A DNA stretch of 64,000 nucleotides from Ptiloglossa arizonensis (lineage: Eukaryota > Arthropoda > Insecta > Hymenoptera > Colletidae): NCBI RefSeq assembly GCF_051014685.1, contig NW_027478395.1, forward strand, positions 1,302,001 to 1,366,000, given 5' to 3'. Made by a program: the position numbers and the translations under genes. The notes beneath the pieces are model-generated. The model saw only the letters and a program-made list of their open reading frames with translations. It had not been told where the DNA came from and searched no databases. The first letter of the stretch is position 1; each line of letters opens with the position of its first letter. Below are positions 22,781 to 35,500 of the stretch, piece by piece.

Positions 22781-24975
22781 GAGAAGGCAACAAATTTTTC
22801 GCAATTCTGCTGCTCCAAACGCTTAACCAGAATGGCCTAGGGGAAAATACACATGCCGTTGTAATCGGGCGAGCTTCTACTTTCATATGTGATAGAAATA
22901 TTTGGGTTTGGTCAATCCGTTCGCGAGATATGGGAGTTGGAAGCTAAGAAATGGTTGAGAAGGCAACAAATTTTTCGCACTTCTGCTGCCCCAAACGCTT
23001 AACCAGAACGGCCTAGGGATAAAATGCACATTCCATTGTAATCGGGCGAGTTTCTATATTCAGACGCAGCAGGAATTTTTGGGTGTGGCCAATCCGTTCG
23101 CGAGATATGGGAGTTTGAAGCTAAGAAATGCTTGAGAAGGCAACAAATTTTTCGCACTTCTGCTGCTCCAAACGCTTAACCAGAACGGCCTAGGGATAAA
23201 ATGCACATACCGTTGTTTTCGTACGAGTTTCTACTTTCAGATGCAATAGGAATTTTTGGGTTTGGTCAATGCGTTCGCGAGATATGGGAGTTTGAAGCTA
23301 GGAAATGCTTGAGAAGGCAACAAATTTTTCGCACTTCTGCTGCTCCAAACGCTTAACCAGAATGGCCTAGTGAAAAAATACACATACCTTTGTAATCGGG
23401 CGAGTTTCTTCTTTCAGATGTAGTAGGAATTTTTGCGTTTGGTCAATCCGTTCGCGAGATGTGTCAGTTTGAAGCTAAGAAATGGTTGAGAAGACAACAA
23501 ATTTTTCGCATTTCTGCTGCTCCAAACGCTTAACCAGAATGGACTAGGGAAAAAATACACATACCTTTGTAATCGGGCGAGTTTCTACTTTCAGATGTAG
23601 TAGGAATTTTTGGGTTTGGTCAATCCGTTCGCGAGATGTGGCAGTTTGAAGCTAAGAAATGGTTGAGAAGACAACAAATTTTTCGCACTTCTGCTGGTCC
23701 AAACGCTTAACCAGAATGGTCTAGTGAAAAAATACACATACCTTTGTAATCGGGCGAGTTTCTACTTTCAGAAATAGTAGGAATTTTTTGGTTTGGTCAA
23801 TCCGTTCGCGAGATGTGGCAGTTTGAAGCTAAGAAATGTTTGAGAAGACAACAAATTTTTCGCATTTCTGCTGCTTCAAACGCTTAACCAGAATGGCCTA
23901 GGGAAAAAATACACATACCGTTGTAACCTGGCGAGTTTCTACTTTCATATGTAGTAGGAATTTTTGGGTTTGGTCAATCCGTTCGCGAGATGTGGGAGTT
24001 TGAAGCTAAGATGTGGTTGAGAAGGCAACAAACTTTTCGCACTTCTGCTGCTTCAAACGCTTAACCAGAATAGTATAGGGAAAAAATACACAAACCGTTG
24101 TAATCGGGCGAGTTTCTACATTCAGACGCAGCAGGAATTTTTGGGTGTGGTCAATCCGTTCGCGAGATATGGGAGTTTGAAGCTAAGAACTGCTTGAGAA
24201 CGCAACAAATTTTTCGCAACTTCTGCTGCTCCAAACGCTTAACCAGAATGGCCTAGGGAAAAATACACATGCCGTTGTAATCGGGCGAGCTTCTACTTTC
24301 ATATGTAATAGGAATTTTTGGGTTTGGTCAATCCGTTCGCGAGATATGGGAGTTTGAAGCTAAGAAATGGTTGAGAAGACAACAAATTTTTCGCACTTCT
24401 GCTGCTCCAAACGCTTAACCAGAATGGCCTAGGGAAAAAATACACATACCTTTGTAATCGGGAGAGTTTCTACTTTCAGATGTAGCAGGAATTTTTGGTT
24501 TTGGTCAATCCGTTCGCGAGATGTGGGAGTTTGAAGCTAAGAAATGGTTGAGAAGGCAACAAACTTTTCGCACTTCTGCTGCTTCAAACGCTTAACCAGA
24601 ATAGTATAGGGAAAAAATACACAAACCGTTGTAATCGGGCGAGTTTCTACATTCAGACGCAGCAGGAATTTTTGGGTGTGGTCAATCCGTTCGCGAGATA
24701 TGGGAGTTTGAAGCTAAGAACTGCTTGAGAACGCAACAAATTTTTCGCACTTCTGCTGCTCCAAACGCTTAACCAGAATGGCCTAGGGGAAAATACACAT
24801 ACCGTTGTAATCGGGCGAGTTTCTACATTCAGACGCAGCAGGAATTTTTGGGTTTGGTCAATCCGTTCGCGAGATGTGGGAGTTTGAAGCTAAGATGTGG
24901 TTGAGAAAACAACAAATTTTTCGCACTTCTGCTGCTCCAAACGCTTAACCAGAATGGCCTAGGGAAAAATACACA

Positions 24976-24992
24976 TGCCGTTGGAATCGGGC
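24976..24992 (+). other. Closest variant of CENP-B-like motif 1 (CGTTGGAATCGGG)
   Basis: TGCCGTTGGAATCGGGC shares 12 of 13 bases with CGTTGGAAACGGG of the mammalian box but lacks the leading TT. The same variant occurs at 32053, 36654, 39128, 43723 and 47078, always inside the phrase followed by GAATCTAGGAAATGC, so it has spread by HOR copying. Confidence 0.4.
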
Positions 24993-25137
24993 GAGCTTCT
25001 ACTTTCATATGTAATAGAAATTTTTGGGTTTGGTCAATCCGTTCGCGAGATATGGGAGTTTGAATCTAGGAAATGCTTGAGAAGGCAACAAATTTTTCGC
25101 ACTTCTGCTGCTCCAAACGCTTAACCAGAATGGCCCA

Positions 25138-25565
25138 GTGAGAAATACACATACCTTGTAATCGGGCGAGTTTCTACTTTCGATGTAGCAGGAATTTTTG
25201 GGTTGGTCAATCCGTTTCGCGAGATGTGGGAGTTTGAAGCTAAGAAATGGTTGAGAAGGCAACAAATTTTTCCCACTTCTGCTGCAACAAACGCTTAACC
25301 AGAATGGCCTAGGGAAAAAGTACACATACCGTTGTAATCGGGCGAGTTTCTGCATTCAGACGCAGGTGGAATTTTTGGGTTTGGTCAATCCGTTCGCGAG
25401 ATGTGGGAGTTTGAAGCTAAGAAATGGTTGAGAAGGCAACAAATTTTCCCACTTCTGCCTGCAACAACCCTTAACAAGAATGGCCTAGGGAAAAAGTACA
25501 CAACCGTTGTAATCGGGCGAGTTTTCTGCATTCAGACGCAGGTGGGAATTTTTGGGGTTTGGTCA
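25138..25565. other. Cluster of single-base indels, probable consensus error
   Basis: Compared with the cognate stretches at about 32.2 kb and 29.2 kb, this interval has about twelve one-base gains or losses, mostly in short homopolymers. In 25138-25215: GAGAAATAC for GAGAAAATAC, ACCTTGTAAT for ACCTTTGTAAT, TTTCGATG for TTTCAGATG, GGGTTGGTC for GGGTTTGGTC, and CCGTTTCGCG. In 25440-25565: AAATTTTCCC, TGCCTGC, CAACAACCC, ACACAACCG, AGTTTTCTGC, GGTGGGAA and TTGGGGTTT. Other monomers vary mostly by substitution. Further isolated one-base changes lie at about 24219, 25937 and 27149. Confidence 0.75.
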
Positions 25566-25687
25566 ATCCGTTCGCGAGATGTGGGAGTTTGAAGCTAAGA
25601 AATGGTTGAGAAGGCAACAAATTTTTCCCACTTCTGCTGCAACAAACCCTTAACAAGAATGGCCTAGGGAAAAAGTACACATACCGT

Positions 25688-27729
25688 TGTAATCGGGCGA
25701 GTTTCTACATTCAGACGCAACAGGAATTTTTGGGTTTGGTCCATCCGTTCGCGAGATATGGGAGTTTGAAGCTAGGAAATGCTTGAGAAGGCAACAAACT
25801 TTTCGCAATTCTGCTGCTCCAAACGCTTAACCAGAATGGCCTAGGGAGAAAATACGCATACCGTTGTAATCGGGCGAGTTTCTACATTCAGATGTAGTAG
25901 GAATTTTTGGGTTTTGTCAATCCTTTCGCGAGATGTGGAGTTTGAAGCTAAGAAATGGTTGAGAAGGCAACAAATTTTTCGCACTTCTGCTGCTCCAAAC
26001 GCTTAACCAGGATGGCTTAGGGAAAAAATACACATACCGTTGTAATCGGGCGAGTTTCTACATTCAGACGCAGCAGGAATTTTTGGGTTTGGTCAATCCG
26101 TTCGCGAGATATGGGAGTTTGAAGCTAAGAAATGCTTGAGAAGGCAACAAATTTTTCGCACTTCTGTTGCTCCAAACGCTTAACCAGAATGGCCTAGTGA
26201 AAAAATACACATACCTTTGTAATCGGGAGAGTTTCTACTTTCAGATGTAGTAGGAATTTTTGTGTTTGGTCAATCCGTTCGCGAGATGTGGGAGTTTGAA
26301 GCTAAGAAATTGTTGAGAAGAAAACAAATTTTTTTGCACATCTGCTGCTCCAAACGCTTAACCAGAATGGCCTAGGGAAAAAATACACATACCGTTGTAA
26401 CCGGGCGAGTTTCTACTTTCAGACGTTGTAGGATATTTTTGGATTTGGTCAATCCGTTCGCGAGATGTGGGAGTTTGAAGCTAAGATGTGGTGGAGAAAA
26501 CAACAAATGTTTCGCACTTCTGCTGCTCCAAACGCTTAACCAGAATGGCCGAGGGAAAAATACACATGCCGTTGTAATCGGGCGAGCTTCTACTTTCATA
26601 TGTAATAGAAATATTTGAGTTTGGTCAATCCGTTCGCGAGATATGGGAGTTGGAAGCTAAGAAATGGTTGAGAAGGCAACAAATTTTTCGCACTTCTGCT
26701 GCCCCAAACGCTTAACCAGAACGGCCTAGGGATAAAATGCACATACCGTTGTAATCGGGCGAGTTTCTATATTCAGACGCAGCAGGAATTTTTGGGTGTG
26801 GTCAATCCGTTCGCGAGATATGGGAGTTTGAAGCTAAGAAATGCTTGAGAAGGCAACAAATTTTTCGCACTTCTGCTGCCCCAAACGCTTAACCAGAACG
26901 GCCTAGGGATAAAATGCACATACCGTTGTTTTCGTACGAGTTTCTACTTTCAGACGCAGCAGGAATTTTTGGGTTTGGGCAATCCGTTCGCGAGATGTGG
27001 GAGTTTGAAGCTAAGAAATGGTTGAGAAGGCAACAAATTTTTCCCACTTCTGCTGCAACAAACCCTTAACAAGAATGGCCTAGGGAAAAAGTACACATAC
27101 CGTTGTAATCGGGCGAGTTTCTGCATTCAGACGCAGGTGGAATTTTTGGTTTGGTCAATCCGTTCGCGAGATATGGGAGTTTGAAGCTAAGAAATGGTTG
27201 AGAAGGCAACAAATTTTTCGCAATTCTGCTGCTCCAAACGCTTAACCAGAATGGCCTAGGGAGAAAATACACATACCGTTGTAACCGGGCGAGTTTCTAC
27301 TTTCAGACGTTGTAGGATATTTTTGGATTTGGTCAATCCGTTCGCGAGATGTGGGAGTTTGAAGCTAAGATGTGGTGGAGAAAACAACAAATTTTTCGCA
27401 CTTCTGCTTCTCCAAACGCTTAACCAGAACGGCCTAGGGATAAAATGCACTTACCGTTGTAATCGGGCGAGTTTCTATATTCAGACGCAGCAGGAATTTT
27501 TGGGTGTGGCCAATCCGTTCGCGAGATATGGGAGTTTGAAGCTAAGAAATGCTTGAGAAGGCAACAAATTTTTCGCACTTCTGCTGCCCCAAACGCTTAA
27601 CAAGAATGGCCTAGGGAAAAAGTACACATACCGTTGTAATCGGGCGAGTTTCTGCATTCAGACGCAGGTGGAATTTTTGGGTTTGGTCAATCCGTTCGCG
27701 AGATATGGGAGTTTGAAGCTAAGAAATGC
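25688..27729. repeat. Copy of the 20.7-22.8 kb segment
   Basis: Follows 20735-22780 marker for marker (GGTCCATCCG, AATACGCATACC, TTTTTTTGCACATC, GATATTTTTGG, GATGTGGTGGAG). Two one-base deletions, GATGTGGAG near 25937 and TTTTTGGTTTGG near 27149, shift the offset from 4953 to 4951. Similarity ends at about 27729, where AAATGCTTGAG replaces AAATGGTTGAG. Confidence 0.87.
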
Positions 27730-30700
27730 TTGAGAAGGCAACAAATTTTTCGCACTTCTGCTGCCCCAAACGCTTAACAAGAATGGCCTAGGGAAAAAGT
27801 ACACATACCGTTGTAATCGGGCGAGTTTCTGCATTCAGACGCAGGTGGAATTTTTGGGTTTGGTCAATCCGTTCGCGAGATATGGGAGTTTGAAGCTAGG
27901 AAATGCTTGAGAAGGCAACAAACTTTTCGCAATTCTGCTGCTCCAAACGCTTAACCAGAATGGCCTAGGGAGAAAATACGCATACCGTTGTAATCGGGCG
28001 AGTTTCTACATTCAGATGTAGTAGGAATTTTTGGGTTTTGTCAATCCTTTCGCGAGATGTGGGAGTTTGAAGCTAAGAAATGGTTGAGAAGGCAACAAAT
28101 TTTTCGCACTTCTGCTGCTCCAAACGCTTAACCAGGATGGCTTAGGGAAAAAATACACATACCGTTGTAATCGGGCGAGTTTCTACATTCAGACGCAGCA
28201 GGAATTTTTGGGTTTGGTCAATCCGTTCGCGAGATATGGGAGTTTGAAGCTAAGAAATGCTTGAGAAGGCAACAAATTTTTCGCACTTCTGTTGCTCCAA
28301 ACGCTTAACCAGAATGGCCTAGTGAAAAAATACACATACCTTTGTAATCGGGAGAGTTTCTACTTTCAGATGTAGTAGGAATTTTTGTGTTTGGTCAATC
28401 CGTTCGCGAGATGTGGGAGTTTGAAGCTAAGAAATTGTTGAGAAGAAAACAAATTTTTTTGCACATCTGCTGCTCCAAACGCTTAACCAGAATGGCCTAG
28501 GGAAAAAATACACATACCGTTGTAACCGGGCGAGTTTCTACTTTCAGACGTTGTAGGATATTTTTGGATTTGGTCAATCCGTTCGCGAGATGTGGGAGTT
28601 TGAAGCTAAGATGTGGTGGAGAAAACAACAAATGTTTCGCACTTCTGCTGCTCCAAACGCTTAACCAGAATGGCCGAGGGAAAAATACACATGCCGTTGT
28701 AATCGGGCGAGCTTCTACTTTCATATGTAATAGAAATATTTGAGTTTGGTCAATCCGTTCGCGAGATATGGGAGTTGGAAGCTAAGAAATGGTTGAGAAG
28801 GCAACAAATTTTTCGCACTTCTGCTGCCCCAAACGCTTAACCAGAACGGCCTAGGGATAAAATGCACATACCGTTGTAATCGGGCGAGTTTCTATATTCA
28901 GACGCAGCAGGAATTTTTGGGTGTGGTCAATCCGTTCGCGAGATATGGGAGTTTGAAGCTAAGAAATGCTTGAGAAGGCAACAAATTTTTCGCACTTCTG
29001 CTGCCCCAAACGCTTAACCAGAACGGCCTAGGGATAAAATGCACATACCGTTGTTTTCGTACGAGTTTCTACTTTCAGACGCAGCAGGAATTTTTGGGTT
29101 TGGGCAATCCGTTCGCGAGATGTGGGAGTTTGAAGCTAAGAAATGGTTGAGAAGGCAACAAATTTTTCCCACTTCTGCTGCAACAAACCCTTAACAAGAA
29201 TGGCCTAGGGAAAAAGTACACATACCGTTGTAATCGGGCGAGTTTCTGCATTCAGACGCAGGTGGAATTTTTGGGTTTGGTCAATCCGTTCGCGATATAT
29301 GGGAGTTTGAAGCTAAGAAATGGTTGAGAAGGCAACAAATTTTTCGCAATTCTGCTGCTCCAAACGCTTAACCAGAATGGCCTAGGGAGAAAATACACAT
29401 ACCGTTGTAACCGGGCGAGTTTCTACTTTCAGACGTTGTAGGATATTTTTGGATTTGGTCAATCCGTTCGCGAGATGTGGGAGTTTGAAGCTAAGATGTG
29501 GTGGAGAAAACAACAAATTTTTCGCACTTCTGCTTCTCCAAACGCTTAACCAGAACGGCCTAGGGATAAAATGCACATACCGTTGTAATCGGGCGAGTTT
29601 CTATATTCAGACGCAGCAGGAATTTTTGGGTGTGGCCAATCCGTTCGCGAGATATGGGAGTTTGAAGCTAAGAAATGCTTGAGAAGGCAACAAATTTTTC
29701 GCACTTCTGCTGCCCCAAACGCTTAACAAGAATGGCCTAGGGAAAAAGTACACATACCGTTGTAATCGGGCGAGTTTCTGCATTCAGACGCAGGTGGAAT
29801 TTTTGGGTTTGGTCAATCCGTTCGCGAGATATGGGAGTTTGAAGCTAAGAAATGGTTGAGAAGGCAACAAATTTTTCGCAATTCTGCTGCTCCAAACGCT
29901 TAACCAGAATGGCCTAGGGGAAAATACACATGCCGTTGTAATCGGGCGAGCTTCTACTTTCATATGTGATAGAAATATTTGGGTTTGGTCAATCCGTTCG
30001 CGAGATATGGGAGTTGGAAGCTAAGAAATGGTTGAGAAGGCAACAAATTTTTCGCACTTCTGCTGCCCCAAACGCTTAACCAGAACGGCCTAGGGATAAA
30101 ATGCACATTCCATTGTAATCGGGCGAGTTTCTATATTCAGACGCAGCAGGAATTTTTGGGTGTGGCCAATCCGTTCGCGAGATATGGGAGTTTGAAGCTA
30201 AGAAATGCTTGAGAAGGCAACAAATTTTTCGCACTTCTGCTGCTCCAAACGCTTAACCAGAACGGCCTAGGGATAAAATGCACATACCGTTGTTTTCGTA
30301 CGAGTTTCTACTTTCAGATGCAATAGGAATTTTTGGGTTTGGTCAATGCGTTCGCGAGATATGGGAGTTTGAAGCTAGGAAATGCTTGAGAAGGCAACAA
30401 ATTTTTCGCACTTCTGCTGCTCCAAACGCTTAACCAGAATGGCCTAGTGAAAAAATACACATACCTTTGTAATCGGGCGAGTTTCTTCTTTCAGATGTAG
30501 TAGGAATTTTTGCGTTTGGTCAATCCGTTCGCGAGATGTGTCAGTTTGAAGCTAAGAAATGGTTGAGAAGACAACAAATTTTTCGCATTTCTGCTGCTCC
30601 AAACGCTTAACCAGAATGGACTAGGGAAAAAATACACATACCTTTGTAATCGGGCGAGTTTCTACTTTCAGATGTAGTAGGAATTTTTGGGTTTGGTCAA

Positions 30701-32507
30701 TCCGTTCGCGAGATGTGGCAGTTTGAAGCTAAGAAATGGTTGAGAAGACAACAAATTTTTCGCACTTCTGCTGGTCCAAACGCTTAACCAGAATGGTCTA
30801 GTGAAAAAATACACATACCTTTGTAATCGGGCGAGTTTCTACTTTCAGACGTTGTAGGATATTTTTGGATTTGGTCAATCCGTTCGCGAGATGTGGGAGT
30901 TTGAAGCTAAGATGTGGTGGAGAAAACAACAAATTTTTCGCACTTCTGCTTCTCCAAACGCTTAACCAGAACGGCCTAGGGATAAAATGCACATACCGTT
31001 GTAATCGGGCGAGTTTCTATATTCAGACGCAGCAGGAATTTTTGGGTGTGGCCAATCCGTTCGCGAGATATGGGAGTTTGAAGCTAAGAAATGCTTGAGA
31101 AGGCAACAAATTTTTCGCACTTCTGCTGCTTCAAACGCTTAACCAGAATAGTATAGGGAAAAAATACACAAACCGTTGTAATCGGGCGAGTTTCTACATT
31201 CAGACGCAGCAGGAATTTTTGGGTGTGGTCAATCCGTTCGCGAGATATGGGAGTTTGAAGCTAAGAACTGCTTGAGAACGCAACAAATTTTTCGCACTTC
31301 TGCTGCTCCAAACGCTTAACCAGAATGGCCTAGGGAAAAATACACATGCCTTTGTAATCGGGCGAGCTTCTACTTTCATATGTAATAGGAATTTTTGGGT
31401 TTGGTCAATCCGTTCGCGAGATATGGGAGTTTGAAGCTAAGAAATGGTTGAGAAGACAACAAATTTTTCGCACTTCTGCTGCTCCAAACGCTTAACCAGA
31501 ATGGCCTAGGGAAAAAATACACATACCTTTGTAATCGGGAGAGTTTCTACTTTCAGATGTAGTAGGAATTTTTGGTTTTGGTCAATCCGTTCGCGAGATG
31601 TGGGAGTTTGAAGCTAAGAAATGGTTGAGAAGGCAACAAACTTTTCGCACTTCTGCTGCTTCAAACGCTTAACCAGAATAGTATAGGGAAAAAATACACA
31701 AACCGTTGTAATCGGGCGAGTTTCTACATTCAGACGCAGCAGGAATTTTTGGGTGTGGTCAATCCGTTCGCGAGATATGGGAGTTTGAAGCTAAGAACTG
31801 CTTGAGAACGCAACAAATTTTTCGCACTTCTGCTGCTCCAAACGCTTAACCAGAATGGCCTAGGGGAAAATACACATACCGTTGTAATCGGGCGAGTTTC
31901 TACATTCAGACGCAGCAGGAATTTTTGGGTTTGGTCAATCCGTTCGCGAGATGTGGGAGTTTGAAGCTAAGATGTGGTTGAGAAAACAACAAATTTTTCG
32001 CACTTCTGCTGCTCCAAACGCTTAACCAGAATGGCCTAGGGAAAAATACACATGCCGTTGGAATCGGGCGAGCTTCTACTTTCATATGTAATAGAAATTT
32101 TTGGGTTTGGTCAATCCGTTCGCGAGATATGGGAGTTTGAATCTAGGAAATGCTTGAGAAGGCAACAAATTTTTCGCACTTCTGCTGCTCCAAACGCTTA
32201 ACCAGAATGGCCCAGTGAGAAAATACACATACCTTTGTAATCGGGCGAGTTTCTACTTTCAGATGTAGCAGGAATTTTTGGGTTTGGTCAATCCGTTCGC
32301 GAGATGTGGGAGTTTGAAGCTAAGAAATGGTTGAGAAGGCAACAAATTTTTCCCACTTCTGCTGCAACAAACGCTTAACCAGAATGGCCTAGGGAAAAAG
32401 TACACATACCGTTGTAATCGGGCGAGTTTCTGCATTCAGACGCAGGTGGAATTTTTGGGTTTGGTCAATCCGTTCGCGAGATGTGGGAGTTTGAAGCTAA
32501 GAAATGG
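27730..32507. repeat. 27-mer HOR unit, 4,778 bp, copy 1
   Basis: About 27 monomers repeated directly at offset 4778. Cognate landmarks include CGCACTTCTG at 27751 and 32529, the GATGTGGTGGAG monomers near 28.6/33.4, 29.5/34.3 and 30.9/35.7 kb, and TCGTACGA variants near 29.05/33.83 and 30.3/35.07 kb. The unit is a composite: its left half is a third copy of the 20.7-kb segment and its right end carries the GGAATC phrase. Confidence 0.9.
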
Positions 32508-35500
32508 TTGAGAAGGCAACAAATTTTTCGCACTTCTGCTGCCCCAAACGCTTAACAAGAATGGCCTAGGGAAAAAGTACACATACCGTTGTAATCGGGC
32601 GAGTTTCTGCATTCAGACGCAGGTGGAATTTTTGGGTTTGGTCAATCCGTTCGCGAGATATGGGAGTTTGAAGCTAGGAAATGCTTGAGAAGGCAACAAA
32701 CTTTTCGCAATTCTGCTGCTCCAAACGCTTAACCAGAATGGCCTAGGGAGAAAATACGCATACCGTTGTAATCGGGCGAGTTTCTACATTCAGATGTAGT
32801 AGGAATTTTTGGGTTTTGTCAATCCTTTCGCGAGATGTGGGAGTTTGAAGCTAAGAAATGGTTGAGAAGGCAACAAATTTTTCGCACTTCTGCTGCTCCA
32901 AACGCTTAACCAGGATGGCTTAGGGAAAAAATACACATACCGTTGTAATCGGGCGAGTTTCTACATTCAGACGCAGCAGGAATTTTTGGGTTTGGTCAAT
33001 CCGTTCGCGAGATATGGGAGTTTGAAGCTAAGAAATGCTTGAGAAGGCAACAAATTTTTCGCACTTCTGTTGCTCCAAACGCTTAACCAGAATGGCCTAG
33101 TGAAAAAATACACATACCTTTGTAATCGGGAGAGTTTCTACTTTCAGATGTAGTAGGAATTTTTGTGTTTGGTCAATCCGTTCGCGAGATGTGGGAGTTT
33201 GAAGCTAAGAAATTGTTGAGAAGAAAACAAATTTTTTTGCACATCTGCTGCTCCAAACGCTTAACCAGAATGGCCTAGGGAAAAAATACACATACCGTTG
33301 TAACCGGGCGAGTTTCTACTTTCAGACGTTGTAGGATATTTTTGGATTTGGTCAATCCATTCGCGAGATGTGGGAGTTTGAAGCTAAGATGTGGTGGAGA
33401 AAACAACAAATGTTTCGCACTTCTGCTGCTCCAAACGCTTAACCAGAATGGCCGAGGGAAAAATACACATGCCGTTGTAATCGGGCGAGCTTCTACTTTC
33501 ATATGTAATAGAAATATTTGAGTTTGGTCAATCCGTTCGCGAGATATGGGAGTTGGAAGCTAAGAAATGGTTGAGAAGGCAACAAATTTTTCGCACTTCT
33601 GCTGCCCCAAACGCTTAACCAGAACGGCCTAGGGATAAAATGCACATACCGTTGTAATCGGGCGAGTTTCTATATTCAGACGCAGCAGGAATTTTTGGGT
33701 GTGGTCAATCCGTTCGCGAGATATGGGAGTTTGAAGCTAAGAAATGCTTGAGAAGGCAACAAATTTTTCGCACTTCTGCTGCCCCAAACGCTTAACCAGA
33801 ACGGCCTAGGGATAAAATGCACATACCGTTGTTTTCGTACGAGTTTCTACTTTCAGACGCAGCAGGAATTTTTGGGTTTGGGCAATCCGTTCGCGAGATG
33901 TGGGAGTTTGAAGCTAAGAAATGGTTGAGAAGGCAACAAATTTTTCCCACTTCTGCTGCAACAAACCCTTAACAAGAATGGCCTAGGGAAAAAGTACACA
34001 TACCGTTGTAATCGGGCGAGTTTCTGCATTCAGACGCAGGTGGAATTTTTGGGTTTGGTCAATCCGTTCGCGATATATGGGAGTTTGAAGCTAAGGAATG
34101 GTTGAGAAGGCAACAAATTTTTCGCAATTCTGCTGCTCCAAACGCTTAACCAGAATGGCCTAGGGAGAAAATACACATACCGTTGTAACCGGGCGAGTTT
34201 CTACTTTCAGACGTTGTAGGATATTTTTGGATTTGGTCAATCCGTTCGCGAGATGTGGGAGTTTGAAGCTAAGATGTGGTGGAGAAAACAACAAATTTTT
34301 CGCACTTCTGCTTCTCCAAACGCTTAACCAGAACGGCCTAGGGATAAAATGCACATACCGTTGTAATCGGGCGAGTTTCTATATTCAGACGCAGCAGGAA
34401 TTTTTGGGTGTGGCCAATCCGTTCGCGAGATATGGGAGTTTGAAGCTAAGAAATGCTTGAGAAGGCAACAAATTTTTCGCACTTCTGCTGCCCCAAACGC
34501 TTAACAAGAATGGCCTAGGGAAAAAGTACACATACCGTTGCAATCGGGCGAGTTTCTGCATTCAGACGCAGGTGGAATTTTTGGGTTTGGTCAATCCGTT
34601 CGCGAGATATGGGAGTTTGAAGCTAAGAAATGGTTGAGAAGGCAACAAATTTTTCGCAATTCTGCTGCTCCAAACGCTTAACCAGAATGGCCTAGGGGAA
34701 AATACACATGCCGTTGTAATCGGGCGAGCTTCTACTTTCATATGTGATAGAAATATTTGGGTTTGGTCAATCCGTTCGCGAGATATGGGAGTTGGAAGCT
34801 AAGAAATGGTTGAGAAGGCAACAAATTTTTCGCACTTCTGCTGCCCCAAACGCTTAACCAGAACGGCCTAGGGATAAAATGCACATTCCATTGTAATCGG
34901 GCGAGTTTCTATATTCAGACGCAGCAGGAATTTTTGGGTGTGGCCAATCCGTTCGCGAGATATGGGAGTTTGAAGCTAAGAAATGCTTGAGAAGGCAACA
35001 AATTTTTCGCACTTCTGCTTCTCCAAACGCTTAACCAGAACGGCCTAGGGATAAAATGCACATACCGTTGTTTTCGTACGAGTTTCTACTTTCAGATGCA
35101 ATAGGAATTTTTGGGTTTGGTCAATGCGTTCGCGAGATATGGGAGTTTGAAGCTAGGAAATGCTTGAGAAGGCAACAAATTTTTCGCACTTCTGCTGCTC
35201 CAAACGCTTAACCAGAATGGCCTAGTGAAAAAATACACATACCTTTGTAATCGGGCGAGTTTCTTCTTTCAGATGTAGTAGGAATTTTTGCGTTTGGTCA
35301 ATCCGTTCGCGAGATGTGTCAGTTTGAAGCTAAGAAATGGTTGAGAAGACAACAAATTTTTCGCATTTCTGCTGCTCCAAACGCTTAACCAGAATGGACT
35401 AGGGAAAAAATACACATACCTTTGTAATCGGGCGAGTTTCTACTTTCAGATGTAGTAGGAATTTTTGGGTTTGGTCAATCCGTTCGCGAGATGTGGCAGT

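Larger units (their letters stand above)
22781..25687. repeat. Continuation of the 7,077-offset segment, then GGAATC phrase
   Basis: Bases 22781 to about 23770 match 29858-30847 at offset 7077 (GTGATAGAAATATTTGG, ATTCCATTGTAATCGG, GGTCAATGCGTTCGCG, GATGTGTCAG). The interval then differs until about 24.0 kb, after which the phrase AATAGTATAGGG, AACTGCTTGAGAACGC, CCGTTGGAATCGGG and GGCCCAGTGAGAAA matches 31.1-32.3 kb. The right end contains many one-base indels, listed separately. Confidence 0.82.

Noticed and set aside
25138..25565. Indel cluster as a degenerate pseudogene or mobile-element footprint
   Set aside because: The sequence is otherwise ordinary monomer. The changes are scattered single-base homopolymer differences with no target-site duplication or foreign sequence.
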